Source of the DNA: Candidatus Firestoneibacteriota bacterium
GTDB lineage: Bacteria > Oederibacteriota > D2-FULL-39-29
Direction of reading: 5' to 3'
Assembly: GCA_903928075.1 (NCBI GenBank)
Contig: CAIYPD010000108.1
Location: 1-39,507, forward strand
DNA: 39,507 nt
Position numbers and translations under genes: made by a program. The first letter of the stretch is position 1; each line of letters starts with the position of its first letter. The notes below the pieces were generated by a model. The model was not told where the DNA came from. It saw only the letters and a list, made by a program, of their open reading frames with translations, and made no database searches. Positions 30,997 through 39,499 of this stretch are shown one piece after another.

Positions 30997-32112
30997 TCAT
31001 CCTTTTTTTCTCGTAGTTATCTTCAATATATCCCCGATTTTTTTTGACGCACTGCCGTCACCGTAGGGATTTTTTTTTGCGGTCATTTTCTTGTATAAAG
31101 CGCCGCCTTTCAGGAGTTCCGAGGCAAATTTTACTATTTTTTTTCTGTCAGTGCCGACCAGTATGGCGTTCCCGGCGGCCACGCCTTCTTTTCTTTCGGT
31201 AACCTCACGCATTACCAGTACCGGCTTTTTCAGGGAAGGCGCCTCTTCCTGTACCCCGCCGGAATCCGTGATGATAAAATTGGCTTTGTTCATAAGGAAA
31301 ACGAACTTATCATATTCCTGCGGCGGGATTAAAAAAATATCCTTGATGCCCGAGAGGATTTTATTGACCGGCTCTTGCACATTCGGATTTAGGTGCACCG
31401 GATAGACAATATTAATATCATTTTTTTGCGCCAGCTCTTTCAGAGCAAAGCAGATATTAAGAAAACCCGGACCGAAATTTTCGCGGCGGTGGCCGGTCAC
31501 CAGTATCATTTTTTTATCGAAAACTATTTTGTATTTTGCTTTAAAGAATTCCAGTAGTTTTTTTTCTTCGCTCTTTAGTTCTTTCACCATAAGCACAAGG
31601 GTATCTATCGCAGTATTTCCGGTTACAAAAACTGATTTTTTGTTTATGCCTTCCCGCAAAAGATTCTTGGCGGCTTCTTTAGTCGGCGCAAAATAAATAC
31701 CGGCTAAAGGTGTCACCAGTTTTCGATTCATCTCCTCAGGAAAAGGTTTAAACCTGTCAAAAGAACGGAGACCCGCTTCGACATAGCCCACGGGTATTTT
31801 TTTATAGAAGGCCGCCAGCGCACCGGCCAGGGTCGAAGTAGTGTCTCCCTGCACTATCACGCAGTCCGGTTTCTCTTTTTCAAGAACTTTTTCTATTTTT
31901 ACCAGAATACCGGCCGTCACGGAAAAAAGTGTCTGATTTTTTTTCATTACTTTGAGATTATAATCCGGCTTTATTTTAAAAAGCGACATAACCTGATTAA
32001 GCATCTCTTTATGCTGACCGGTAAGGCAAATTACAGGATTCTTAAATTGCTTGATAAGCGGAATTAGTTTAAGTGCCTCGGGCCGGGTACCAAAGACGAA
32101 TAATGGTTTCAT
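30997..32112 (-). CDS. UDP-N-acetylglucosamine 2-epimerase family (WecB/WbpI-like)
   Basis: A 371-residue non-hydrolysing 2-epimerase of the GT-B fold. Landmarks: FGTRPEALKLIPLI at the N terminus, QGDTTSTLAGALAAFY, GHRRENFGPG, and ITDSGGVQEEAPSLKKPVLV. WecB converts UDP-GlcNAc to UDP-ManNAc. WbpI does the same on UDP-GlcNAc(3NAc)A, and the neighbours here (aminotransferase, N-acetyltransferase, 6-dehydrogenase) favour the WbpI role. Motifs alone cannot separate the two. GAGG lies 6 bases before the ATG. It lies last among the four nucleotide-sugar genes, 151 bp after the aminotransferase with repeats in the gap. Confidence 0.9.
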   Translation of the reverse strand: MKPLFVFGTRPEALKLIPLIKQFKNPVICLTGQHKEMLNQVMSLFKIKPDYNLKVMKKNQTLFSVTAGILVKIEKVLEKEKPDCVIVQGDTTSTLAGALAAFYKKIPVGYVEAGLRSFDRFKPFPEEMNRKLVTPLAGIYFAPTKEAAKNLLREGINKKSVFVTGNTAIDTLVLMVKELKSEEKKLLEFFKAKYKIVFDKKMILVTGHRRENFGPGFLNICFALKELAQKNDINIVYPVHLNPNVQEPVNKILSGIKDIFLIPPQEYDKFVFLMNKANFIITDSGGVQEEAPSLKKPVLVMREVTERKEGVAAGNAILVGTDRKKIVKFASELLKGGALYKKMTAKKNPYGDGSASKKIGDILKITTRKKG

Positions 32113-32157
32113 TCAAAACCTCTTTTTACGAACAAAATTACACTAATTTTGTAGTTT

Positions 32158-32202
32158 GCTTCGTCGAAAGCCCCGCCTATCGGCGGACTCCTCGCAATGA
32201 CA
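32158..32202. repeat. Palindromic dispersed element containing TGTCATTGCGAG
   Basis: On the minus strand this reads TGTCATTGCGAGGAGT, then a hairpin CCGCC-GATA-GGCGG, then a GACGAAGC end. TGTCATTGCGAG...GCGAAGC words are a widespread intergenic element of bacterial genomes (from general knowledge). It lies in the gap between the epimerase and aminotransferase genes. Confidence 0.7.
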
Positions 32203-32210
32203 GCTTCCTT

Positions 32211-32260
32211 ATAAACATTTACGGACTTTTATAGACCTTGATAGACATTTATAGACTTTA
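32211..32260. repeat. 10-bp tandem repeat, about five copies
   Basis: The word ATAGAC with a TTT-type filler recurs at exactly 10-bp steps: 32221 (ACGGAC), 32231, 32241 and 32251 (all ATAGAC), with a degenerate copy at 32211 (ATAAAC). It ends just before the stop codon of the aminotransferase gene. The period is close to one DNA helical turn. Confidence 0.75.
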
Positions 32261-32263
32261 TTT

Positions 32264-33358
32264 TCACTTGTAGTTATTTATTGTTACCACTACATGATTC
32301 AGCATCTCTTCCGTCATCTCCGGGAAATTCGGCAATGAGCAAACTTCAAGAGCTGCTTTTTCGCTTTCAGGCATGCTCACCTCATAACCCAGTTCAGCGT
32401 AGGCCTGTTGTTTGTGCATAGGGATAGGATAATGGACTGCCGTAGCTACTCCTTTTTCTTTTAAGTAGGCCTGAAAAAGAGACCTTTTGCCGTTTAAAAC
32501 CCTGACCGTATATTGGTTATATACATGTTTTACCGACTCCGGACTGAAAGGGATAATAAGATTTTTGAGATTTTCATTATAGAATTTGGCGTTTTTTCTG
32601 CGTCTTTCGTTCCAGGCCTGAATATATTTAAGTTTAACCCGGATAATTGCGGCCTGCAGCTCATCCAGCCGGCTATTCATTCCTATGGCTGAGTGAATAT
32701 ATTTACTGGCCGACCCGTGAGCCGACAGCAGCCTCATCCTCACGGCAAACTCGTCAATATTAGTCAGCACCATGCCGCCGTCACCAGCACAACCGAGGTT
32801 TTTTGTAGGAAAGAAACTGAGACAACCAATATCCCCTATACAGCCCGTTTTTACGCCTTTATATTCCGCACCTATGGACTGGGCGCAGTCCTCAATAACC
32901 CTTATTTTTTTTGCTTTTGCAATAGTCAAAATTTCATCCATATCCGCAGGCTGGCCGTAAAGATGAACGGGGATTATGGCCCGGGTATTTTTGGTTATCT
33001 TTGATTCCAGTCGCGCAGGATCAATATTAAAGGTATCCGCTTTAATGTCCGCAAATACCACTCTGGCGCCTGCAAGCGTCACCGCTTCGGCGGTCGCAAA
33101 AAACGAGAAAGCAGGAACAATAACTTCATCATCCTTGCCCAAAGCGAGAGCTTTTACCGCTAAAAAGAGAGCGTCGGTTCCGGAGTTTAACCCGATAGCA
33201 TGCTTTACTCCGAAAAACTTTGCCATCTCCTCTTCGATTTTCTTTACCTCAGGCCCTTGAATATAATGTCCGTTGGCTAAAACCTCTATCACGGCATAAT
33301 CAAGTTCCGCTTTAATATTCCTGTATTGCGCTTTTAAGTCTATTAATGGTACTTCCAT
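32264..33358 (-). CDS. wbpE: DegT/DnrJ/EryC1-family sugar aminotransferase (WbpE-like)
   Basis: A PLP enzyme that aminates a keto nucleotide sugar. The 364-residue sequence shows the family landmarks: GLNSGTDALFLAVKAL near the phosphate, VPAFSFFATAEAV, the Asp in VIEDCAQSIGA (D157), and the Schiff-base lysine K186 in SFFPTKNLGCAGDGG. The C-terminal PIPMHKQQAYAELGYE is usual. In the WbpABDEI pathway this step converts UDP-3-keto-GlcNAcA to the 3-amino sugar. GGAGG stands 4 bases before the ATG. It follows the acetyltransferase gene, with an 86-bp gap carrying a GC-rich word. Confidence 0.9.
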   Translation of the reverse strand: MEVPLIDLKAQYRNIKAELDYAVIEVLANGHYIQGPEVKKIEEEMAKFFGVKHAIGLNSGTDALFLAVKALALGKDDEVIVPAFSFFATAEAVTLAGARVVFADIKADTFNIDPARLESKITKNTRAIIPVHLYGQPADMDEILTIAKAKKIRVIEDCAQSIGAEYKGVKTGCIGDIGCLSFFPTKNLGCAGDGGMVLTNIDEFAVRMRLLSAHGSASKYIHSAIGMNSRLDELQAAIIRVKLKYIQAWNERRRKNAKFYNENLKNLIIPFSPESVKHVYNQYTVRVLNGKRSLFQAYLKEKGVATAVHYPIPMHKQQAYAELGYEVSMPESEKAALEVCSLPNFPEMTEEMLNHVVVTINNYK

Positions 33359-33444
33359 AATTCCTCCGGTATTTTATATACTACCCTCACCTCCAAAAAG
33401 ACGGCGGGCAGGCATAAAGACTGTCGGGTAAAGTTAACTACTTT

Positions 33445-34164
33445 TTAAAATATTTTACTTTTTACTTGCTCGCTCCATTCTTCCCCGGGAACATCGCGTA
33501 TTACCTTTGCCGGAATACCTTTAACAAGTTTGTAATCGGGAACATCTTTCGTAACGATAGAGCCGGCGGCGACAAAAGCTTCTTTGCCGACAGTAATGCC
33601 GGGAAGAAGTATTGCATTCGCCCCTATCCGCGCGCCCTTCTTTATCGTGGCACCTTTTTTCAAAGCAAATCTTTTTTCCGTCCGCCCCATAAAATTATCA
33701 TTTGTCGTAGTCACACAGGGCGCAATAAAAACATTATCCTCTATGGTTACCCAGGCCGTAATATAAGCATGGGCCTGCATTTTCACATTATTGCCGATCC
33801 TGGTATCATTCTCAACGGTAACACCCCGGCCAACAAGACAATTATCGCCGATAACGCATTTTTCACGGATGAATGCCCCGTCTCCGACCAGTGTGTCCTT
33901 CCCGATGGTCGTACCTGAACAGATAATGGCAGCCGCACAGACCGTGGAACCCTCACCGATTATCAACGGCGCGTAAAGCTCTTTCTTAAGGGTCGAGGTT
34001 TTGGCTCTTTCGGCGGTCTTCCCGATGATGCAGTTATCGCCGATAACAACATTGTCCTTAAGTTCCACATCCGGATAAATTACGGAGTTATAGCCAATCC
34101 TGACATTCTTACCCAGTTTCGCTTTCTTTCCTTCCATTTCAACAAGCGTAAAATTTTCGCTCAT
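33445..34164 (-). CDS. wbpD: Left-handed beta-helix N-acetyltransferase (WbpD-like)
   Basis: A 239-residue acetyl-CoA-dependent acyltransferase. The whole length is made of hexapeptide repeats (IGYNSVIYP, VVIGDNCIIG, TTIGKDTLVG, CVIGDNCLVG, TRIGNNVKM). The loop VFIAPCVTTTNDN holds the region where WbpD-type enzymes place substrate-binding Asn/Asp. The C-terminal DYKLVKGIPAKVI is typical of sugar N-acetyltransferases. Its ATG overlaps the dehydrogenase stop (ATGA). Between a UDP-sugar dehydrogenase and a DegT aminotransferase, N-acetylation of the 3-amino group of UDP-GlcNAc(3N)A is the best prediction. A 4-amino or other sugar is possible. Confidence 0.85.
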   Translation of the reverse strand: MSENFTLVEMEGKKAKLGKNVRIGYNSVIYPDVELKDNVVIGDNCIIGKTAERAKTSTLKKELYAPLIIGEGSTVCAAAIICSGTTIGKDTLVGDGAFIREKCVIGDNCLVGRGVTVENDTRIGNNVKMQAHAYITAWVTIEDNVFIAPCVTTTNDNFMGRTEKRFALKKGATIKKGARIGANAILLPGITVGKEAFVAAGSIVTKDVPDYKLVKGIPAKVIRDVPGEEWSEQVKSKIF

Positions 34165-35495
34165 AATACTTCCACATTTTTTAGTACACCGAATTTTCTG
34201 GTAACGCCGCGGGTATCAACAATAAGTTTTGCCTGTGCCGTAAGTTTCTTGTAATCAAAACAGGTATGGTCGGTGGCAATTAAAAGACAGTCCGCTGTTT
34301 TGATAAGAGCATCGGTAAGTTTAACCGACTTCTGCAGCTTTCCGGTTTTTGTCATTTTAACTGAAGGAATATAAGGGTCATGATAAACCACCCGGGCGCC
34401 GGCTTTCTTTAAAAGTTCAAAAAGTATTAAAGATGGTGATTCCCGCCAATCGTCTATATCTTTTTTGTAAGCAACCCCGAGTAGAACCACCGAGGCATTT
34501 TTAAGGCTCTTGCCCTGTTTATTAAGCGCCTCCGCAACCAAACCAAGTACATACGCAGGCATATTTTCATTTATTCTGGCGGCAAGTTCAATAAATTCAG
34601 TCCGAAAGCCGTAGGTTTTTGCTTTCCAGGAAAGATAGATCGGGTCAAGAGGAATACAGTGGCCCCCGATGCCCGGACCGGGGTAAAAGGGCATAAACCC
34701 GTACGGTTTGGTAGCCGCCGCGTCCACAACCTCCCACATATTGATACCCATCTTTTTGCAGAGCATCGCAAGTTCGTTAACCAGCGCAATATTAACCGAC
34801 CGGAAGATATTCTCCAGCAGTTTTTCCATCTCCGCGACTTTAGGCGAGGAGACTATCATAATATTATCTATAATCTGTCCATAGAGGGCTTTTGCAACTT
34901 CACTGCAGGTTTTAGTAACACCCCCGATAACTTTCGGCGTATTTTTTAGTTTAAACTTTTTATTGCCGGGATCCACTCTTTCGGGAGAAAATACCAGAAA
35001 AAAATCTTTACCGGCCATAAGGCCGGTTTTTTCAAGCTCGGGAAGCATAATTTCTTCGGTCGTGCCCGGATAGGTAGTGCTTTCAAGGCTTACAAGTTGG
35101 CCTTTGTGAAGATATTTCGCAACCTGTTTTGTAGTGGCCCTAATATAGGAAATATCAGGGTCTTTATTATCATCAAGCGGGGTAGGGACACAAATACAGA
35201 CGGTATCCATATTTTTCAAAACAGAAAAGTCAACAGTTGCACGAAGTTTTTTTGTCTTTACCAGCTCTGCCATTCCCGCGTCAACCACATCCGGAATATA
35301 GCACTCTCCCTTATTAACCATATTTACACGCTTAATATTGACATCTATCCCGGTAACATTGAAGCCCATCTTGGCTTTTTCAACAGCCAGTGGAAGCCCC
35401 ACATAACCCAGACCGATAACAGCAATACGCGCTTTTTTGGTTTTTAGCTTATTAATAAGCATTTCTGACATTTTCATATGCGTTAATTTTAACAT
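34161..35495 (-). CDS. wbpA: UDP-N-acetyl-sugar 6-dehydrogenase (WbpA/WecC-like)
   Basis: A 444-residue NAD-dependent enzyme that oxidises C6 of a UDP-HexNAc to the uronic acid in two steps. The N-terminal Rossmann GLGYVGLPLA follows RIAVI, then VCVPTPLD-like ICVPTPLDDN, ESTTYPGTTEE, SPERVDPG, and the catalytic Cys280 in GPGIGGHCIPLDP; the C-terminal domain begins VVLLGVAYKKDIDDWRESP. No Shine-Dalgarno sequence is visible before the ATG at 35495, nor before the in-frame ATGs at 35477 and 35471, either of which may be the true start. A possible extended -10 lies just upstream of 35477. It begins the nucleotide-sugar block. Acting on UDP-GlcNAc (WbpA) is preferred over UDP-ManNAc (WecC) because of the neighbours. 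Confidence 0.9.
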   Translation of the reverse strand: MLKLTHMKMSEMLINKLKTKKARIAVIGLGYVGLPLAVEKAKMGFNVTGIDVNIKRVNMVNKGECYIPDVVDAGMAELVKTKKLRATVDFSVLKNMDTVCICVPTPLDDNKDPDISYIRATTKQVAKYLHKGQLVSLESTTYPGTTEEIMLPELEKTGLMAGKDFFLVFSPERVDPGNKKFKLKNTPKVIGGVTKTCSEVAKALYGQIIDNIMIVSSPKVAEMEKLLENIFRSVNIALVNELAMLCKKMGINMWEVVDAAATKPYGFMPFYPGPGIGGHCIPLDPIYLSWKAKTYGFRTEFIELAARINENMPAYVLGLVAEALNKQGKSLKNASVVLLGVAYKKDIDDWRESPSLILFELLKKAGARVVYHDPYIPSVKMTKTGKLQKSVKLTDALIKTADCLLIATDHTCFDYKKLTAQAKLIVDTRGVTRKFGVLKNVEVL

Positions 35496-35514
35496 AAAAG
35501 ATGTGTGTTTTACA
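35486..35514 (-). promoter_or_regulatory. Possible extended -10 promoter of the nucleotide-sugar genes
   Basis: On the minus strand TGTTAAAAT (an extended -10 with TAAAAT at 35491-35486) lies 8 nt before the ATG at 35477. A poor -35 (TGTAAA, 35514-35509) stands 17 bp upstream. If real, transcription starts next to that ATG and excludes the longer start at 35495. Weak evidence. Confidence 0.3.
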
Positions 35515-35580
35515 GGAAAAAAAAGTTACGGGTGGCCGGTCATGAGTGTCACTTTTAGGTTGTATTTTTTACACAAAACT

Positions 35581-35635
35581 TTGTACCTAGCACTTCGTGC
35601 CTTGTACCTTGTACTTCGTACCTGGTACTTTGTTT
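35581..35635. repeat. GTACC-type low-complexity repeat
   Basis: Words TTGTACCTAGCACTTCGTGC, CTTGTACC, TTGTACTTCGTACC and GGTACTTTG follow each other with small changes, including the palindromes GTAC-TTC-GTAC and GCAC-TTC-GTGC. The second is a compensated variant of the first. The same repeat class occurs at 28391-28512. It lies between the dehydrogenase and MFS genes. Confidence 0.85.
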
Positions 35636-35636
35636 G

Positions 35637-36938
35637 CTATTCCTCAGTAAATTTTAGCTTCATAATAAGTATACTTACCGCAAATATTAGGGCTACCGTT
35701 ATAAATGTTAACCTGGGATTGAGTGAATACAAATAACCCCCTATCGGGGCGGCAGGTATCATGGCCAGTATTATGATAGTGGTCATTACAGAAATCAGCC
35801 GCGACCTTTCTGAATCCGTTATTAAATTCATGCTATAGGCATCAGAAAGCGGCCGGAAAAAGGCCATGGATATCCCGTTAAAAATAAAAGCCAGGGCGAT
35901 GAAAGAACCTTTATGCGCAGGAGCCATGACATACAGTAAGGCGCTTCCAACAGAGAAGATGGTAGCGAAGACCAGATACTTCTTAAAGTTTTTTCCTTTC
36001 ACATGCGGAATGAAGATAAGTATTATGCTGATCATCACAATTGAAAAAAGGAAAGGATAAATATATATCTCCGAAGCAGCTAAGCCGATACCTTTTGCAT
36101 CAGTCAGGAATATCGGATAATAGGTGTTCCACATTACAATAGCGAACGATACCAGTATCTGCACGACGCAATACCAGAATAACTGTTTCCTCTCTTTGAT
36201 CAGTGAAAAGGTCTTAAAAAACTCTTTTACTTCCGCATTAAAATTATATTTTTCCCTGTTTTTATTTATCTGCTTTTCAACCTCTGCTCCCTTCAAATAC
36301 TTGCTGCGGTAAAATATTCCGGTACCCATAGAAACTGCCGAGAGCAAATACATTATTCTGCACGCAAGGACCAGACCAAACCCGTCGACCAGCAAACCTG
36401 CAACAGGAACAAAAAGGCTTGCGCCATTGAGCAATATCTGCAAAAGCGCATAAACATGCGACCTTTTTTCTTTTGGTATGCCTTCAACAAACAGACAGGC
36501 CCAGGCCCCGCTGACTATCATACAAAAGTTATTTACAATTACGCCCGCCACAAACCACCAGATATTTTGGGCAAACGCAAAGATAAGCATAGCAACCGGC
36601 CAGGATAAGGAATCAAAAAGCAGAACAGTTTTTTTATAACCCAGTCTGTCGGCTATGGTTGCGCCCATAATCGTCGCTATTGCAGAAACTGCAATCCCGA
36701 GAGAAGTAACCAACCCGACTTCAACCTTGCTCAAGCCGAGTGCGATCATGTAGATAGGAGCGTATAATCCAAACCAGGCTACCGGCACCGCCCAATTTGC
36801 CTCGGTTACTATAAAAATTTTTGAATTACCCTTTAAGGAATGTCCGAGCTCCTGAACCTTGGTCTTCTGGTAATCGACAAAATACAGAGAGTTTTTAATG
36901 ATCGAAGACACCAATCCGTTAAACTGCTCAAATATCAT
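35637..36938 (-). CDS. Major facilitator superfamily transporter
   Basis: A 433-residue (from the ATG at 36938) inner-membrane transporter with about twelve hydrophobic segments. The loop IADRLGYKKTVLLFD after the second helix pair is the MFS motif between helices 2 and 3 (GxxxDRxGxKK). A second, weaker loop, SDAYSMNLITDSERSR, is in the second half. The frame also reads from a GTG at 36944; the ATG has AAGGA 7 bases upstream, so I prefer it. The N-terminal 40 residues are cytoplasmic and unusually long. Substrate unknown; a role with the neighbouring sugar genes is not shown. Confidence 0.85.
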   Translation of the reverse strand: MIFEQFNGLVSSIIKNSLYFVDYQKTKVQELGHSLKGNSKIFIVTEANWAVPVAWFGLYAPIYMIALGLSKVEVGLVTSLGIAVSAIATIMGATIADRLGYKKTVLLFDSLSWPVAMLIFAFAQNIWWFVAGVIVNNFCMIVSGAWACLFVEGIPKEKRSHVYALLQILLNGASLFVPVAGLLVDGFGLVLACRIMYLLSAVSMGTGIFYRSKYLKGAEVEKQINKNREKYNFNAEVKEFFKTFSLIKERKQLFWYCVVQILVSFAIVMWNTYYPIFLTDAKGIGLAASEIYIYPFLFSIVMISIILIFIPHVKGKNFKKYLVFATIFSVGSALLYVMAPAHKGSFIALAFIFNGISMAFFRPLSDAYSMNLITDSERSRLISVMTTIIILAMIPAAPIGGYLYSLNPRLTFITVALIFAVSILIMKLKFTEE

Positions 36939-36952
36939 CTTCACTTCCTTTC

Positions 36953-36978
36953 AAAAAACTTTGTCCGCCGGCCCGGCG
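36953..36978 (-). terminator. GC-rich hairpin near the start of the MFS gene
   Basis: On the minus strand CGCCG-GGC-CGGCG (36978-36966) is followed 7 nt later by TTTTTT (36958-36953). The distance to the T-run is longer than ideal, so it may be a weak terminator for the ThuA gene or a member of the dispersed palindrome family in this genome. Confidence 0.35.
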
Positions 36979-37024
36979 AGTCCTAATAATACCTCAGATG
37001 CCTAATTAAACTTTTAACTCTTCT

Positions 37025-37669
37025 TTACTTTGAAGCCCAGAGCAGGCCTCTTTTTACTATCTCTTTAACTTCCGGAATATTGAAATCCGCCGCGACATGG
37101 CCTAAGGAGGTATAAAATACCCGGGCACTGCCGTATTTTCTCTTCCAGATAACAGGCATAACCGTCCCGTTTATCCAGGGGTGGACTTTTCCGTCAAAAG
37201 TGGTGGTAGCCAGAACCTCGTTCGCGGGATCAACATGCATATAGTACTGTTCTGACTTAATTTTGAAATCAGGGATACCCTTTACCAAAGGATCCTCTTT
37301 TTTCGTTATCTGCACGCTGTAATCTATAATTCCGCCGGGATGCACGACCCACTGGCCCCCGACCATAAACTGGTATTCGGTATTATTTCTGAAAGAATCC
37401 CCCATACCTCCGTGCCAGCCGGCCAGACCCACTCCTCCTGCCACCGCAGAAAGGAGTCCCTTTTCCTGCTCTTTTGTAATGGTCCCCATGGTCCAGACCG
37501 GGACAATAAGATCCAGTCCCGTCATTTTATCTCCATCCGCGTAAACATCCAGTTTATCAAATACTTCGACCTTGTAGCCCTTACTCTCTAAAAACGGAGC
37601 GAATATATCCACGCACTTTTTTGGTTCATGCCCTTCCCACCCGCCCCAGACCATTATTGCTCTTTTCAT
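37025..37669 (-). CDS. ThuA-like protein
   Basis: A 214-residue protein with the ThuA (trehalose-utilisation-like, glutamine-amidotransferase-type) fold. It begins [21 protein letters not shown] and carries [41 protein letters not shown] and [14 protein letters not shown], which are the usual blocks. No catalytic triad of known function is established for the family, and the biochemical role is unclear; carbohydrate metabolism is likely. The start is preceded by GGGGAG, which overlaps the end of the ThiE-like gene. No secretion signal, so cytoplasmic. Confidence 0.85.
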   Translation of the reverse strand: MKRAIMVWGGWEGHEPKKCVDIFAPFLESKGYKVEVFDKLDVYADGDKMTGLDLIVPVWTMGTITKEQEKGLLSAVAGGVGLAGWHGGMGDSFRNNTEYQFMVGGQWVVHPGGIIDYSVQITKKEDPLVKGIPDFKIKSEQYYMHVDPANEVLATTTFDGKVHPWINGTVMPVIWKRKYGSARVFYTSLGHVAADFNIPEVKEIVKRGLLWASK

Positions 37670-37670
37670 T

Positions 37671-38360
37671 TTATTCTCCCCGTCCTCTCTTTAAATTTTT
37701 CTTTATAAACATTAAAAACTTTACAAACCTTAGGAACCTGTTTTTTTCAATCGCCTCGCGGTAAAGTGCCGCTGCCTTTCCCGGATCCTCCGCCTTACTG
37801 ATTCCGGAAATCACGGCCACCCCGAACGCCCCGGCTTTAATAACTTCTGCCGTATTGTTTGGAATTATGCCTCCGACACCTATTACGGGTATTTTGATTT
37901 TACCCGTCTTAAACATTTTTCTAACAAGGCCGCAACCGAGGGGCTTGCCGTACTTCGCTTTAGATTTCGTATAAAAAACCGGACCCAGGAAGATGTAATC
38001 CGCACCTGCTTTTTGCGCCAATAAGGCATCTTTTTGACTGTGACAGGATTTTCCGATAAGTTTTGTGCGTCCCATTATTTTTCTGGCTTGCTTTACGGAA
38101 ATAGAGTTTGAAGAAAGATGCACCCCGCCGGCGTTAACGGCAAGTGCAATATCACACCTGCCATTAATTATATATTCGACTTTACCCGCAGCTTTTTTTA
38201 TCCTTTCTGCCAGTTTCAAAAGCAAAGCAGTGTCTTTAAGGTCTTTTTCCCGCAGCATCACCGCATCCGCGCCGTTTCCCGCAGCCAGAGACACAACTTG
38301 CTCTAAAGTCTGCCCCGGCTTCAGTTGCTTTCTATCCGTAACATAACAAAGTTCAAACAT
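37671..38360 (-). CDS. Thiamine phosphate synthase family (ThiE or TenI)
   Basis: A 229-residue TIM-barrel protein. Family landmarks are the pyrophosphate-side [47 protein letters not shown] and GVGGIIPNN. ThiE joins hydroxymethylpyrimidine-PP and thiazole-P. Two features do not match a canonical ThiE: the residue before LREK is Met rather than Gln, and the Asp normally after the VHLGQ motif is replaced (VHLSSNS). These changes leave open a TenI-type (thiazole tautomerase) role. A basic tail ([12 protein letters not shown]) extends the protein. Its ATG overlaps the stop of the secreted-protein gene (TAATG), and it precedes the ThuA gene by 1 bp. Confidence 0.75.
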   Translation of the reverse strand: MFELCYVTDRKQLKPGQTLEQVVSLAAGNGADAVMLREKDLKDTALLLKLAERIKKAAGKVEYIINGRCDIALAVNAGGVHLSSNSISVKQARKIMGRTKLIGKSCHSQKDALLAQKAGADYIFLGPVFYTKSKAKYGKPLGCGLVRKMFKTGKIKIPVIGVGGIIPNNTAEVIKAGAFGVAVISGISKAEDPGKAAALYREAIEKNRFLRFVKFLMFIKKNLKRGRGE

Positions 38361-39454
38361 TATTTCGGAACGATGACTTTATTGGGGTCGTTCTTGCTTT
38401 TACTTTTTTCTAATCTCTGACGCCTGGTAAGCCGGTCCTTATTGCTCACTTCCTCCACCCCGTTTTTCGTGTAGGTAATATCAAGTTTTTCCAGAAGACA
38501 GGAACCATTTATAAAAAGATCCTGTTCATACAAAGTCAGGAAATTTGCCGGCAAAGGAAAAACAGAAGAAATATAGCGCCGCGAACCTATTACGCCTTCA
38601 AAATCGGTTACATACTGGCCAAAATCCACTTTGATGGCTTTCGCAGAAATTCCGTTGGGATTTGAAACCAGTGTTATATCCTGCGTAATCACAATACCTT
38701 CAGCCATAAGCGGCTCTCCGAACTGATCCATAACCCGGTATTTTGTTGTCGTGGCAAAGCCATAAAGATCAGGCCCTTCCTCAAGCACATTTTCCCGGGA
38801 AATTTTCTTAAGCGAAACCGGCATCATAACATAAAATCTTTTAACATATTCGCAAGTTTTTTTCTCCTTACCTGTTCCCAGCGTATAGGTTAGTTTTATC
38901 TCCACATCATCTTTTTTCGCGCTGGGTTTTTTTGCTTTGAATTTTGCTTCAGCGCGGTTAATATCCTCCGGAAGTAAATTGAGATTCTCAGTGCCGCGGA
39001 CTATTTCCCATTGATATTTTACACCTCTGGCCTGATTTGCTGCGGACTTAAACAGCCTGGCCGGCCCCGGGCCGTCGCAGTAAAATAAAACAGGCTGGGA
39101 AGCGATATCCCCGCCCAGCACCGCCACCTTTTTAACAATAGTATTTTTTTCCGCGGCAATATTGCGTTCAGAGACGGCAAGGATCTTTATGTTTACCGGA
39201 TTCTCTTTGCCGGGTGTATTTGGAGCGGTCCAGCGGGCTTTACCGGTGCCCAAAATAGGTTCCAGTTTACCCGCACCGCCGTCGTTCCATTCATACTTGA
39301 ACCCTTCTTTTTGTTCAACAGAAAGTTCAATTGACTCCCCGGCCAAAACTATAAACTCATAATCAGCCGGCTCCGAAACCGCCGCAGGCTTTAACACCTG
39401 GCCCGATAAAACTGACGTAAACAGGCAGGTTAACACTATAAAATTCCTGAGCAT
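38360..39454 (-). CDS. Secreted Ig-like domain protein of unknown function
   Basis: I do not recognise this 364-residue protein. It has a signal peptide (1-17, cut near LSG-QV), then a beta-rich region with features of Ig/PKD domains: FIVLAGESIELSVEQKEGFKYEWNDGG and VKYQWEIVRGTENLNL, at about 33-80 and 144-180. The C-terminal half is also beta-rich, with YISSVFPLPANFLTLYEQD, and ends in a highly charged, Lys/Arg-rich tail (TRRQRLEKSKSKNDPN). AAGGAG precedes the ATG. It is the first gene of an operon with the ThiE/TenI and ThuA genes, an unusual combination. Surface display or adhesion is possible. Confidence 0.7.
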   Translation of the reverse strand: MLRNFIVLTCLFTSVLSGQVLKPAAVSEPADYEFIVLAGESIELSVEQKEGFKYEWNDGGAGKLEPILGTGKARWTAPNTPGKENPVNIKILAVSERNIAAEKNTIVKKVAVLGGDIASQPVLFYCDGPGPARLFKSAANQARGVKYQWEIVRGTENLNLLPEDINRAEAKFKAKKPSAKKDDVEIKLTYTLGTGKEKKTCEYVKRFYVMMPVSLKKISRENVLEEGPDLYGFATTTKYRVMDQFGEPLMAEGIVITQDITLVSNPNGISAKAIKVDFGQYVTDFEGVIGSRRYISSVFPLPANFLTLYEQDLFINGSCLLEKLDITYTKNGVEEVSNKDRLTRRQRLEKSKSKNDPNKVIVPK

Positions 39455-39477
39455 ATATTCTCCTTTTCATCAGCTTC

Positions 39478-39499
39478 TCCGCCAAAAAGCGTTGGCGGA
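39478..39499. repeat. Palindromic element at the window edge
   Basis: TCCGCCAA and TTGGCGGA form a perfect 8-bp stem around a 6-nt loop (39486-39491). It lies 24 bp upstream of the secreted-protein start codon and belongs to the YCGCC/GGCGGR palindrome style seen at several other gaps. It may terminate transcription of a gene outside the window. Confidence 0.6.

Noticed and set aside
33466-33918. 150-residue plus-strand frame
   Set aside because: It is the antisense shadow of the hexapeptide-repeat acetyltransferase, whose periodic codons keep other frames open.
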